Part shown: positions 40,422-49,119 of the stretch, piece after piece
Position numbering within the stretch: position 1 is the stretch's first letter
How the letters are laid out: each line of letters opens with the position of its first letter
Assembly: GCA_021201475.1 (NCBI GenBank)
Contig: JAJQEV010000125.1
Coordinates: forward strand, 1 to 56,009
DNA: 56,009 nucleotides
DNA from: Clostridiales bacterium
Lineage (GTDB): Bacteria > Bacillota > Clostridia > Oscillospirales > Oscillospiraceae
Direction: 5' to 3'
Notes under the pieces: generated by a model
What the model was told of the DNA's origin: nothing
The model's input: the letters and a program-made list of their open reading frames with translations, nothing else
The model's database searches: none
Program-made: the position numbers and the translations under genes

Positions 40422-42737
40422 ATGTTAGATTTTAGCCGCGAAGGCCAGTGGGAGATTGTAGAAACCAGTTTCGACCCCAACGCCCTGGGCAAGGTGGAAG
40501 CCAACTTCTGCCTGGGCAACGGCTACCTGGGCCTGCGCTCCGCTACAGAGGAGCAGTACCTGGGGGAGACCCGTGATCTGCTGGTGGCGGGTACCTTTGA
40601 CCAGTTTTCCCCGGAGGAGGTCACGGAGCTGCCCAACGCTGCCGACGTGACCAACATCGAGCTGACCCTGAACGGAGTACGGTTCGACCTGACCCAGGGC
40701 ACCATCCACAGCTACGCCCGGACGCTGAGCCTGAAAACCGGCCTGCTGACCCGTGAGGTGGAGTGGAGCGCACCGGACGGCGCACGCTACCAGCTGAACT
40801 TTGAGCGCATCGTCTCCCTGAAGCGGCTGCACACCATTGCAGCCCGGGTCTCCGTGACCCCCTGCCAGGATTCCACCGTCACCCTCCAGTCCGGCATCGA
40901 CGGGCGGGTGGCCTGCGACGGCTCCCAGCACTTCACTGAGGGTCAGACCCGATTCTATGACAAGAAGTACCTCCAGTTCATCCCCCGCACCATTCAGTCC
41001 AACATCACCTTTGTGGTGGACGCCACCCATCGGTTCACCCTGGACGGGGCGGAGGCCGTCCCCACGAGCGACATCAACATCCTCCGCCGCCGGATGTTCT
41101 CCAAATTCACCTTCCAGGTGAAGGCGGGCCAGACCCTGGTGATGGAGAAGTTCTCCAACGTCTACACCACCCGGGACAAGGAGGCTGCAAACCTGACCGT
41201 GGCCCAGGTGCAGGAGTACGCTCTGGAGCAGCTGAAAGCGGACGAGGCCGCGGGGTTCGACGCCCTGGCTGCGGAATCCGCCGCCTGCTGGCAGGAGAAG
41301 GTGTGGGATCGGGTGCCCATCACCATTGACGGCCCCGCCTTTGACCAGCTGGTGATCCGCTTCGCCCAGTACCATATGCAGCTGATGACCCCCGCCCATG
41401 ACAACCGGATGAACATCGGCGCCAAGGGCTTCTCCGGCGAGGGCTACAAGGGCCACACCTTCTGGGATACGGAGGTTTTCCTCCTGCCCTACTTCACCTT
41501 CACCATGCCGGAGGTGGCCCGGAGTTTGGAGGAGTACCGCTACCTCTCCCTCCCCGGTGCGCACGCCAAGGCAAAGCACAACGGCTATCAGGGCGCCCAG
41601 TTCCCCTGGGAGTCCGCCTGGCTGGATGACGGCGAGGTGACGCCGGAGTACATGGGCACCGATGTTGTCACCGGCCAGCTCATCAAGGTCTGGACGGGCT
41701 TCATTGAGATTCACATTACCTCCGACGTGGCCTTCGGCGTGTGGCAGTACTATGAGTGCACCGGTGACCAGGACTACATGGACAAGTACGGCTATGAGCT
41801 GATTCTCGACTGCGCCAAGTTCTGGAGCAGCCGCCTGGAGCCAGGCGAGGACGGCAAACTCCACATCAACGATGTGGTCGGCCCCGACGAGTACAAGGAG
41901 CACGTCAACGACAACGCCTATACCAACTACATGGCCTGGTGGAACATGGGCAAGGCCATCGAGTACACCGACCTGCTGAAGGCGGAGAAGCCGGAACTGT
42001 ACGCCGCCCTGGACGCCAAGCTGGGCCTGGCAGAGTGCTACGCCCAGTGGACGGAGCAGCGGGATAAGATCTTCCTGACCCAGCCCACGGAGGACGGCGT
42101 CCTGCCTCAGGACACCACCTATCTGACCCTGAAGGACATCGACCTGACCAAGTACAAGCAGCAGGCCCACGTCGGCGGCATTTATAAGGACTACAACCAG
42201 GAGCAGATCACCAAGATTCAGGTCTCCAAGCAGGCGGACGTGATGGTGCTGTTCTATCTGCTGGAGGAGCTGTTCCCCCACGAGGTCAAGCTGGCCAGCT
42301 GGGACTACTACGAGCCCCGCTGCCTCCACGACTCCAGCCTGAGCCTCTCCACCCACTCGGTGCTGGCCTGCGACATTGGCAACCCGGAGCTGGGCTATCA
42401 GATGTTCGAAAAGGCCTGCATGATCGACCTGGACAACGCCAACCCCCACTCCTCCGACGCGGGCATCCATGCGGCCTCCTACGGCGGCCTGTGGCAGTGC
42501 GTAACCTACGGCTTCGGTGGCCTGCGGATGCTGGGCGGCAAGCTCCGCATCAGCCCGAACCTCCCCGATGCGTGGAACAAACTGGACTACACCATCCTGT
42601 GGCGCGGGCAGAAGCTGAGCGTCACCGTTACGCCGGATACGGTCTCCATCGTCAACGAGGACAAGACCGCCCCTGTCGCCCTGGAGATTTGGGACAAGCA
42701 GTATGAGTTTACGGATGCGCTGACCGTAAACAAGTAA
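40422..42737 (+). CDS. GH65 disaccharide phosphorylase (maltose/kojibiose/trehalose type)
   Basis: A 771-residue inverting phosphorylase that cleaves an alpha-glucobiose with phosphate to beta-glucose 1-phosphate and glucose. It has an N-terminal beta-sandwich (about 1-270), linker, (alpha/alpha)6 barrel with GHTFWDTEVF, AQFPWESAW and the general acid in VGPDEYKEHVNDNAYTNYMA, and phosphate-site residues near LHDSSLSLSTHSVLA. The small C-terminal domain is complete. Length and motifs fit the phosphorylase branch, not hydrolases. The substrate linkage cannot be read with certainty. TAAGGAG precedes the ATG. No transporter is encoded alongside, so uptake must be elsewhere. Confidence 0.93.
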   Translation: MLDFSREGQWEIVETSFDPNALGKVEANFCLGNGYLGLRSATEEQYLGETRDLLVAGTFDQFSPEEVTELPNAADVTNIELTLNGVRFDLTQGTIHSYARTLSLKTGLLTREVEWSAPDGARYQLNFERIVSLKRLHTIAARVSVTPCQDSTVTLQSGIDGRVACDGSQHFTEGQTRFYDKKYLQFIPRTIQSNITFVVDATHRFTLDGAEAVPTSDINILRRRMFSKFTFQVKAGQTLVMEKFSNVYTTRDKEAANLTVAQVQEYALEQLKADEAAGFDALAAESAACWQEKVWDRVPITIDGPAFDQLVIRFAQYHMQLMTPAHDNRMNIGAKGFSGEGYKGHTFWDTEVFLLPYFTFTMPEVARSLEEYRYLSLPGAHAKAKHNGYQGAQFPWESAWLDDGEVTPEYMGTDVVTGQLIKVWTGFIEIHITSDVAFGVWQYYECTGDQDYMDKYGYELILDCAKFWSSRLEPGEDGKLHINDVVGPDEYKEHVNDNAYTNYMAWWNMGKAIEYTDLLKAEKPELYAALDAKLGLAECYAQWTEQRDKIFLTQPTEDGVLPQDTTYLTLKDIDLTKYKQQAHVGGIYKDYNQEQITKIQVSKQADVMVLFYLLEELFPHEVKLASWDYYEPRCLHDSSLSLSTHSVLACDIGNPELGYQMFEKACMIDLDNANPHSSDAGIHAASYGGLWQCVTYGFGGLRMLGGKLRISPNLPDAWNKLDYTILWRGQKLSVTVTPDTVSIVNEDKTAPVALEIWDKQYEFTDALTVNK

Positions 42738-42764
42738 TTTCCCCGCCTCGTTGGAGGCACAAAG

Positions 42765-42802
42765 AAAAACCAGTGAGACGATTGCTCGTCTCACTGGTTT
42801 TT
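42765..42802. terminator. Perfect bidirectional terminator
   Basis: AAAAACCAGTGAGACGA-ttgc-TCGTCTCACTGGTTTTT is a 17-bp perfect stem with A and T runs. It separates the convergent GH65 and LTA-synthase genes. Confidence 0.92.
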
Positions 42803-42820
42803 CTCTGTTTAGGTGGCGGC

Positions 42821-44800
42821 TCAGTCCGCTTCGTACCCGTCCAGGTAGTAGAAGCTGGTCACCGTCTCATCGTCGGTGCGCTGGAACAGGCTGTAGTAGG
42901 AGAGGTAGGAGTACTGAGCCAGCAGTTCCTGCTGCTCCTCCGTCAGCTCGCTGCTGTCGTCGGTGATGTTGCCGTCCTTGTCGATGTAGGCGATGGGGTT
43001 GATGACCGGCAGCTCCTCATACAGATTCGCCAGGAACTGCTGATAGCCGGTCATGGGCAGGTTGGTCTGGGCCACCATCAGGGTGCTCAGGTAGTTGGTG
43101 GAAATCATCACGTCCTGGGCCTCCTCGATGTCATAGTTGGCCCAGATGAAGAAGGGGGTGATGTACTGCTGCTCCACCTCGGCCAGGGTGCGGTCGTCCA
43201 GGTCTTTGCCATACAGGGCCTCATAGACCTCCGTGTCCAGCTTGCCCTGATGGTCGCCGAAAAAGACGATGATGGTAGGCTCGTCAACGCTGCTGTAGTA
43301 GGTAATTAACTCCTCCAGAGCCTCGTCGGTGGCCCGCATCAGGTCCAGGAACTGCTCCGTAGTCTCGTCCTCACCGGCCTGCTCCTCCCCCACGGTCAGG
43401 TAGCGGGTCAGGTTGCTCCAGCTTTGCGCGTAGCCGCCGTGGTTCTGGATGGTGACGTTGAAGATGAAGCTCTTCTCGCCGTTGGCGTTCTGTTCCTCAG
43501 TGATTTGCATAAGGGTCTGGAAGTCGAAGGAGTCGGAGACGTAGCCCCGGATGAACTCCTTATCCGTCAGGTCGGTGGTGTAGATTTGGTCGTCAAAGCC
43601 CATGTAGGTGTACACCATGGGCCGGTTCCAGCCAGTGGAATAGTAGGGATGGAAAGCGGTGGTGCTGTAGCCCAGGGCGGCGGCCCAGGAGACCAGGGAG
43701 GGCTGCTCGTCCTTCACATACAGGTCATAAGCCACGGTACCCTCCGGCAGGAAGGTCTGGGAGTTGCCGGTCAGGAACTCATACTCCACCGAGGCGGTGC
43801 CGCCGCCTGTGACCGGGGAGTACATCCAGCCCTTGATGGTGTTCTCCTGGAGGGAGTGGAAGAAGGGGCAGGTGTCGCCGCTGACATCCAGGGCGTCAAA
43901 GATGCTCATGTCGGCAAAGGTCTCGTCCATGATGCAGATGATGTTGGTGGGGGTGACGGTTTCGTCCGGGTCGCTGTCGTAGTCCCCGGCCTCCAGCATC
44001 TGGAAGGAGGAGAAGTTGTAGTCCTGAATCACCTCCATGGTAGTGTCCTCGTCCGCCTGCTCCTCCGTCAGGGTGGTAATCAGGTCGGTCAGCGCCTCCG
44101 TGGAGTAGCCCTCCGGCTCCTCCACGCTGCTGTAGCGCAGGGCGATGGAAAAGTTCAGCAGGAAGCCGTTGCTCTGGGTTTTCCACTGCTGCACCTTAAT
44201 GCCCGCATCGGGCAGCCAGCTGGAGAAGAAGAAGGCGAAGACGTAGCACGCGGAGGCCAGGCCCACCAGCACCTCCGGGATGTGCTTCTGCTTTGGGAAA
44301 CCGGAGCGGTGGCTCTGCGGCACCATGACGAACTTGATGAGCAGCAGGTAGGCCACAAAGACCGCCAGCGCCCCAAAGAACCAACCGTCCGGCGTGAAAT
44401 CATAGGTGCCGGCCACATTGGCCGCCGTCTGCCAGGAGGTGATATCCGAGGGGAACAGGATTTTCCCCCGGAAACGCACCACATAGTAGTTCACCGTGCC
44501 GAACAGGAAGCAGAAGGCGGAAACTACCGCCGCCGTCCGCCGCCTGCGCCCCAAAATCAGCCACACCACGGCGTACAGGAGGATATACAGTGCCAGGTTC
44601 ATCCAGAATTCGGTAAAATTCAGGTTGTCGAAGGGATTCTTCTGGTTCAGCAGTTCCACCATCAGCAGGTTGATGAAGGGGCCTGCCCAGAACAGCACTC
44701 TGCTGACCCATTGGAGGATGGCGTCCTTGTGGTTCCGGAAAAGGGCGGGGCCGCCGCGCGGTTTTCTTGCATTGACTCGGTTTTCTTTTTGCTTGTTCAT
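42821..44800 (-). CDS. LTA synthase family sulfatase-like membrane enzyme
   Basis: A 659-residue membrane enzyme of the alkaline-phosphatase superfamily that transfers glycerol phosphate (or a related group) outside the cell. Five N-terminal membrane helices span about 27-200. The external catalytic domain shows metal/nucleophile sites IICIMDETFADMS, GGGTASVEYEFLTGN (putative nucleophile Thr), NHGGYAQ and FFGDHQGKLD. The acidic C-terminal tail is unusually rich in Glu and Tyr. The ATG at 44800 is nine bases after GAAAGG. It lies 16 nt downstream of the RlmA-type methyltransferase gene and is probably co-transcribed with it. Whether it makes lipoteichoic acid or modifies another polymer is open. 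Confidence 0.88.
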   Translation of the reverse strand: MNKQKENRVNARKPRGGPALFRNHKDAILQWVSRVLFWAGPFINLLMVELLNQKNPFDNLNFTEFWMNLALYILLYAVVWLILGRRRRTAAVVSAFCFLFGTVNYYVVRFRGKILFPSDITSWQTAANVAGTYDFTPDGWFFGALAVFVAYLLLIKFVMVPQSHRSGFPKQKHIPEVLVGLASACYVFAFFFSSWLPDAGIKVQQWKTQSNGFLLNFSIALRYSSVEEPEGYSTEALTDLITTLTEEQADEDTTMEVIQDYNFSSFQMLEAGDYDSDPDETVTPTNIICIMDETFADMSIFDALDVSGDTCPFFHSLQENTIKGWMYSPVTGGGTASVEYEFLTGNSQTFLPEGTVAYDLYVKDEQPSLVSWAAALGYSTTAFHPYYSTGWNRPMVYTYMGFDDQIYTTDLTDKEFIRGYVSDSFDFQTLMQITEEQNANGEKSFIFNVTIQNHGGYAQSWSNLTRYLTVGEEQAGEDETTEQFLDLMRATDEALEELITYYSSVDEPTIIVFFGDHQGKLDTEVYEALYGKDLDDRTLAEVEQQYITPFFIWANYDIEEAQDVMISTNYLSTLMVAQTNLPMTGYQQFLANLYEELPVINPIAYIDKDGNITDDSSELTEEQQELLAQYSYLSYYSLFQRTDDETVTSFYYLDGYEAD

Positions 44801-44816
44801 TGCGAAGTACCTTTCT

Positions 44817-45644
44817 TCAGAGTGTTGTGCGGCGGAATACGTGTATGTCAAAGGAACTCTGAACGTCCAGCGCGTCGCACTGCGCCAGCCGCTCAGCACC
44901 CTCTCTCGGCGTTTTCCAGTAGTAGGGGGTCATCTGGAACAGGTCGTGAATGGCCTCCTGATTGGGCAGGTGGATGTGCCCTTCCACCCGCACCACGCGG
45001 TCATAGCGGAACCCCTCGTAGGGGATGCGCTGCTCCTCGTTCCGGTAGGGCCGGTCATAGAGGATCTGCTTCAGCTCCCACAGATGCTCCGGCCCAGGCA
45101 CCACATAGAGGAAGGCGCCCCCCGGTTTCAGCACCCGGCGGAACTCCCCGATGGCCAGCGGGGAGAAGCAGTTCAGCAGCAGATCCACGCTGCCGCTTTC
45201 CACCGGCAGGCGGTAAGCGGAGGCCACGGCGAAGTCGATGCCCTTCTCCCGTTTGGCGGCCCAGCGCAGGGAGAATTTGGAGATGTCAATGCCGGTGGCG
45301 TCCACCGCCTTCCCCGCCTGGCACAGGGTATGATAGACGCCTGCGGTGTAGTACCCCTCGCCGCAGCCGGAGTCCAGCAGGGTGACGCTGTCCCCGGTGA
45401 GTTCCACCGCCAGCCCCTCCAGCGCCTCCCGCAGGGGGCGGTAATAGTCACGGGTGAGAAAGCGGTTCCGGGCCGCCGCCATCCCCTTATCGTCGCCGGG
45501 GGCCTTGGAGTGCTTTTGGTTGGCGGGCAGCAGGTGGACGTAGCCCTCCTTCGCAATATCGAAGCTGTGCCGCCTGGCGCAGCGCCAGGCAGTTTCCTCC
45601 CGCTCCAGCGGAAGCCCGCACACCGGGCAGCATAGAATAGACAA
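44817..45644 (-). CDS. rlmA: 23S rRNA (guanine-N1) methyltransferase, RlmA family
   Basis: A 275-residue SAM-dependent enzyme. It has an N-terminal zinc site (CCPVCGLPLEREETAWRCARRH, ligands C-x2-C..C..H), the conserved FDIAKEGYVHLLP...GDDKGMAAARNRFL linker, SAM motif LLDSGCGEGYYT, acidic loop GIDISKFSLRWAAKR, and NCFSPLAIGEFRRVLKPGG. This is the RlmA/TlrB arrangement that methylates G745 or G748. The TTG at 45644 is chosen: AGGAGG lies seven bases upstream and the zinc site follows directly. The open frame further upstream has no family homology. Which of the two guanines is modified is not decidable here. Confidence 0.9.
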   Translation of the reverse strand: MSILCCPVCGLPLEREETAWRCARRHSFDIAKEGYVHLLPANQKHSKAPGDDKGMAAARNRFLTRDYYRPLREALEGLAVELTGDSVTLLDSGCGEGYYTAGVYHTLCQAGKAVDATGIDISKFSLRWAAKREKGIDFAVASAYRLPVESGSVDLLLNCFSPLAIGEFRRVLKPGGAFLYVVPGPEHLWELKQILYDRPYRNEEQRIPYEGFRYDRVVRVEGHIHLPNQEAIHDLFQMTPYYWKTPREGAERLAQCDALDVQSSFDIHVFRRTTL

Positions 45645-45702
45645 CCCTTGCCCTCCTTCGCGCAAAAACAGCGTTATGACACCTGTCAAGACAAATTGGC
45701 CC

Positions 45703-45731
45703 TTGCATTTCTGTCCTATTCCTCTTATAAT
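45703..45731 (+). promoter_or_regulatory. Promoter of pncB
   Basis: TTGCAT (45703-45708), 17-nt spacer and TATAAT (45726-45731). It leaves a leader of about 180 nt. Confidence 0.75.
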
Positions 45732-45737
45732 AGACAA

Positions 45738-45919
45738 AAAACTGAAATGCATCTGAAACCGCCGGAATCGCGCTTCCGCTTTGGATGGCTCCGGCAAACC
45801 ATGATGCAGCCCCGCACCCCGCCCCGGGAACGGGCACGGCGCACACAGAAAACCTCTGCCGCCGCTTGGGAGGTTTTCTGCCCTTTTTGCCAACGCATAG
45901 CGGCAGAATGGAGATTTAT
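45738..45919 (+). promoter_or_regulatory. Long pncB leader with an attenuator-like hairpin
   Basis: GAAAACCTC (from about 45848) pairs with GAGGTTTTC (to about 45876) and is followed by TGCCCTTTTTGCC, an intrinsic terminator 40 nt before the start codon. The GC-rich upstream part (45760-45840) could form competing structure. This suggests transcription attenuation. No known riboswitch class is recognised. Confidence 0.5.
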
Positions 45920-47365
45920 ATGAAAGCTCAGACAAACTATACCATGCTCTGCGATTTTTACGAGCTGACCATGGCCAACGGCTACTTCCAATCCCCCATG
46001 CGGGACCAGATAACCTATTTCGACGTATTCTTCCGGGACGTGCCCGACGGAGGGGGCTTTGCAATCGCCGCCGGTTTGGAGCAGGTCATTGACTATATCC
46101 AGAACCTCCGCTTTGATGAGGAGGACATCGCCTACCTCCGGGGGAAGGGCTGCTTCCAGGAGGAATTTCTGGACTATTTGCGCACTTTTAAATTCACCGG
46201 CGACATCTGGGCCGTGCCGGAGGGCACCCCCATCTTTCCCAGGGAGCCGATCCTGACCGTCCGGGCCCCGGCCATCCAGGCCCAGTTCATCGAGACCTAT
46301 CTGCTCCTCTGCCTGAACCATCAGAGCCTCATCGCCACTAAGGCCAACCGCATCGTTCGGGCGGCGGAGGGACGCCCCATCTCTGAGTTCGGCTCCCGCC
46401 GGGCCCAGGGTGCGGAGGGAGCCATCCTGGGGGCGCGGGCCGCCTACATCGCCGGCTGCACCGGCACTGCCTGCGTCCAGGCCGACCGGGATTATCAGGT
46501 GCCCGCCACCGGCACCATGGCCCACTCCTGGGTGCAGATGTTTGACGACGAGTATACCGCCTTCAAGACCTACTGTGAGCTGTACCCCAACAACGCCACC
46601 CTGCTGGTGGACACCTACAACGTGCTGAAATCCGGCGTCCCCAACGCCATCCGCGCCTTCAAGGAGGTGCTGCTGCCCAAGGGCATTACGAAGTGCGCCA
46701 TCCGGCTGGACTCCGGCGACCTGACCTACCTCTCCAAAAACGCCCGTAAGATGCTGGACGATGCCGGGCTGACGGAGTGCAAAATCGTGGCCTCCAATTC
46801 GCTGGATGAGTACCTGATCCGCGACCTGCTCCAACAGGGGGCCCAACTGGACGCCTTCGGCGTAGGCGAGCGGCTCATCACCTCCAAGAGCACGCCGGTG
46901 TTCGGCGGCGTATACAAGCTGGTGGCCGTGGAGGACGAAAACGGCGTTGTGCAGCCCAAAATCAAAATCTCCGAGAACCCGGAGAAGGTTACCGTCCCCC
47001 ACTTCAAGAAGGTGTACCGCCTGTATGACAACGAGACGGGGAACGCCTTTGTGGACGTACTGTGCGTCCACGATGAGGAAATCGACGACAGCAAGGATTT
47101 GGAGCTGTTCGACCCCCGCTACAACTGGAAACGGAAGACCTTCACCAACTTCCACTCCCGCAACCTGCAGGAGCCGATTTTCCTGGGCGGCAAGCTGGTG
47201 TACCAGTCCCCCTCCATCCAGGACATCCAATCCTACTGTGCCGGACAGATCGACCTCCTGTGGGACGAGGTGAAGCGGTTTGAAAACCCCCACACCTACT
47301 ATGTGGACCTGTCCCCCAAGCTGTGGCAGATTCGGCAGGATCTGCTGAACAAAAAGCGATTCTAA
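45920..47365 (+). CDS. pncB: Nicotinate phosphoribosyltransferase
   Basis: A 481-residue enzyme of NAD salvage that joins nicotinate to PRPP with ATP hydrolysis. It begins with LCDFYELTMANGYFQ, has the PEGTPIFPREPILTVRAP loop, the catalytic-loop segment ISEFGSRRAQGAEGA, GTMAHSWVQMF with the phosphorylated histidine, LLVDTYNVLKSG and the phosphate-binding RLDSGDLTYLSK...IVASNSLDEY. The ATG at 45920 is six bases after TGGAG; the open frame upstream has no homology. It ends before a terminator at 47379. Control is probably through its long leader. Confidence 0.95.
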   Translation: MKAQTNYTMLCDFYELTMANGYFQSPMRDQITYFDVFFRDVPDGGGFAIAAGLEQVIDYIQNLRFDEEDIAYLRGKGCFQEEFLDYLRTFKFTGDIWAVPEGTPIFPREPILTVRAPAIQAQFIETYLLLCLNHQSLIATKANRIVRAAEGRPISEFGSRRAQGAEGAILGARAAYIAGCTGTACVQADRDYQVPATGTMAHSWVQMFDDEYTAFKTYCELYPNNATLLVDTYNVLKSGVPNAIRAFKEVLLPKGITKCAIRLDSGDLTYLSKNARKMLDDAGLTECKIVASNSLDEYLIRDLLQQGAQLDAFGVGERLITSKSTPVFGGVYKLVAVEDENGVVQPKIKISENPEKVTVPHFKKVYRLYDNETGNAFVDVLCVHDEEIDDSKDLELFDPRYNWKRKTFTNFHSRNLQEPIFLGGKLVYQSPSIQDIQSYCAGQIDLLWDEVKRFENPHTYYVDLSPKLWQIRQDLLNKKRF

Positions 47366-47378
47366 ACAGCCGCTTCCC

Positions 47379-47409
47379 AGAGCGCCGGAGATTCCGGCGC
47401 TCTTTTTTG
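47379..47409 (+). terminator. Terminator of pncB
   Basis: AGCGCCGGA-gat-TCCGGCGCT followed by CTTTTTT. Confidence 0.9.
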
Positions 47410-47446
47410 GCCTTCAAGCGGCGAACCGGGCCACTAAGACGGAAAC

Positions 47447-47476
47447 AGCCGTCACCTGAATGAGTAACGGCTGCCT
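47447..47476 (-). terminator. Terminator of the GT2 gene
   Basis: ACAGCCGT pairs with ACGGCTG. On the minus strand it is followed by TTTCCGTCTT, 30 nt after the stop codon. Confidence 0.6.
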
Positions 47477-47503
47477 GGGTCGTTTCCCCCGATGTGGGAA
47501 TGT

Positions 47504-48526
47504 TTAGTTGAATTTATAGACCTTTTGCACCAGATGATACACCCGAACGGTGAGCTTCCGGCCCTGGTAGGTGGGCAGCATGGTCATGGTAGCCAGGCTG
47601 CGGTGGCGAATCTTCTCATAGAGATGCGCATCCGACTGCTTCAGGTAGGCCCAGATGTCCTCCCGCTTTTGCAGCGCTTCGTCGCTGCCGTCAATGATCA
47701 GGAACATGGAGCAGATACACATCATCATGGTCAGGTAGCGGGTCATATAAACCGCCACCTTCTTCCGGCGCTGGCGCAGCGCCGTCAGGTCGCAGCAGTC
47801 GATCATCAGCCGGGTGACCAGCAGCTGCTGGTCAATGCGCTTCACCATCACCGCCTCGTTGACGCTCTGGTCGGCCCGGCCGATGAAGTAACGGTACAGG
47901 TCCAGATTCATGTAGTACATGGTATACACGCTGGGCAGGGGCTGATAGACGAAGATATTGTCCACATAGAAGGTGTGCTTGGGCAGCTCCAGCCCGCAGT
48001 CCCGCAGAAGCTGGGTACGGTAAATAACAGAGTGCATCAGCAGATACTGGCTGACCCCCCAGTGACCCACATCGTCCCAGGTGAACACTCTGTCCTCCGG
48101 GAATACCCTGTGATAGTCTACGGTATGGTGGGTGCCGTCCTCTACGTGCTCATAGACGTAGTTGGCAATGACCATGTCCACCGGCTTCGGCTGGGCGGCA
48201 AACTCCCGCAGCTTCGCCATCACCTGGCTCAGCGCCTGCGTATCCAGCCAGTCGTCCGAATCCACCACCTTGTAATAGACCCCGGCGGCATTCCGGACGC
48301 CCTGATTCACGCCCTCGCCGTGGCCGCCGTTGGGCTGATGAATGACCCGCACGATGGTGGGATACTGCTCCGCATAGGCGTCGGCGATGGCTCCCGTCTC
48401 ATCGGTGGAGCCGTCGTCCACCAGAATAATCTCCGCCTCCTCCCCTGCGCTGAGCAGTGTTTCAATGCAGTGGGACATATAAGCCGCAGAGTTGTAGCAG
48501 GGGACGGCAAAGCTAATCAGCTTCAA
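47504..48526 (-). CDS. Family 2 glycosyltransferase
   Basis: A 340-residue inverting GT-A enzyme. The nucleotide-sugar fold starts FAVPCYNSAAYMSHCIETLL, with EIILVDDGSTDETG, the NGGHGEGVNQGVRNAAG loop and the DxD motif KVVDSDDWLD. The C-terminal 150 residues are mixed helices without clear membrane spans, so it is likely a soluble or peripheral transferase for cell-surface glycans. The start is TTG 48526, nine bases after AAAGGAG. It stands alone behind an extended -10 promoter at 48668. Donor and acceptor are unknown. Confidence 0.92.
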   Translation of the reverse strand: MKLISFAVPCYNSAAYMSHCIETLLSAGEEAEIILVDDGSTDETGAIADAYAEQYPTIVRVIHQPNGGHGEGVNQGVRNAAGVYYKVVDSDDWLDTQALSQVMAKLREFAAQPKPVDMVIANYVYEHVEDGTHHTVDYHRVFPEDRVFTWDDVGHWGVSQYLLMHSVIYRTQLLRDCGLELPKHTFYVDNIFVYQPLPSVYTMYYMNLDLYRYFIGRADQSVNEAVMVKRIDQQLLVTRLMIDCCDLTALRQRRKKVAVYMTRYLTMMMCICSMFLIIDGSDEALQKREDIWAYLKQSDAHLYEKIRHRSLATMTMLPTYQGRKLTVRVYHLVQKVYKFN

Positions 48527-48667
48527 GTTGATCTACTCCTTTGTAATCGTATCGTTTTGGTTCCGACCGACAGGATCGGCGGGAGGCTCCTCCCTGAAAA
48601 AACGCCATTCCGCCCTCAAAACGGGCAAAAACAGCGGCAGACAGACAACAAACGCCATCGACAAAAT

Positions 48668-48676
48668 ATTATAACA
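48668..48676 (-). promoter_or_regulatory. Extended -10 promoter of the GT2 gene
   Basis: TGTTATAAT on the minus strand (TATAAT at 48673-48668), without a good -35. The remaining 48680-49029 stretch contains short inverted repeats but no gene that I can support. Confidence 0.5.
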
Positions 48677-49029
48677 CATTTATTCCGAAAATGGAACCGG
48701 CTTTTCAAATTTTAATAATTTTGTAAGACTTTCTCGTAGGGTCAGGCCGTCCTGAGGCAAGGCGCCAGAGAGAGGAGCGCTTCTCTCCCCGGGAACGTTT
48801 TGAGAACAGCTTTGGAGCCTTCTGAACAGAGGAGACTGCGGCGTCAAAATGGCAAGGGCCGTGGTTCCAATTTCTGCCCCCTTCCATAGGAGAAACGCGA
48901 ACAGTTTGCGTGGACACAGACGATTGCGTATGCGCATACCAGGCAAATCACTGCCCACGCTCCCGACAGGCCGAGCGCCCATCACCGGCCGCCATTTCTT
49001 AAGGTTTTCTTACAATTTCTCCCATCTGA

Positions 49030-49058
49030 TTGACGTTTCGCCTCCTGAAACCTATAAT
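49030..49058 (+). promoter_or_regulatory. Promoter of the amidase gene
   Basis: TTGACG (49030-49035), 17-nt spacer and TATAAT (49053-49058). Confidence 0.75.
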
Positions 49059-49119
49059 GAGGGCAACGATTTTGTCAAAACAGGTCGTTTCCCACCTTTA
49101 TACGAAAGGAGGCCCTTCC

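Noticed and set aside
40425-42794. 789-codon open frame antisense to the GH65 gene
   Set aside because: A shadow of a GC-rich gene. The plus-strand protein has complete family motifs and the antisense product is low-complexity Val/Leu/Gly with no recognisable domain.
45725-47293. 522-codon open frame antisense to pncB
   Set aside because: Same cause; pncB motifs are on the plus strand and the antisense product is Gly/Val-rich without homology.
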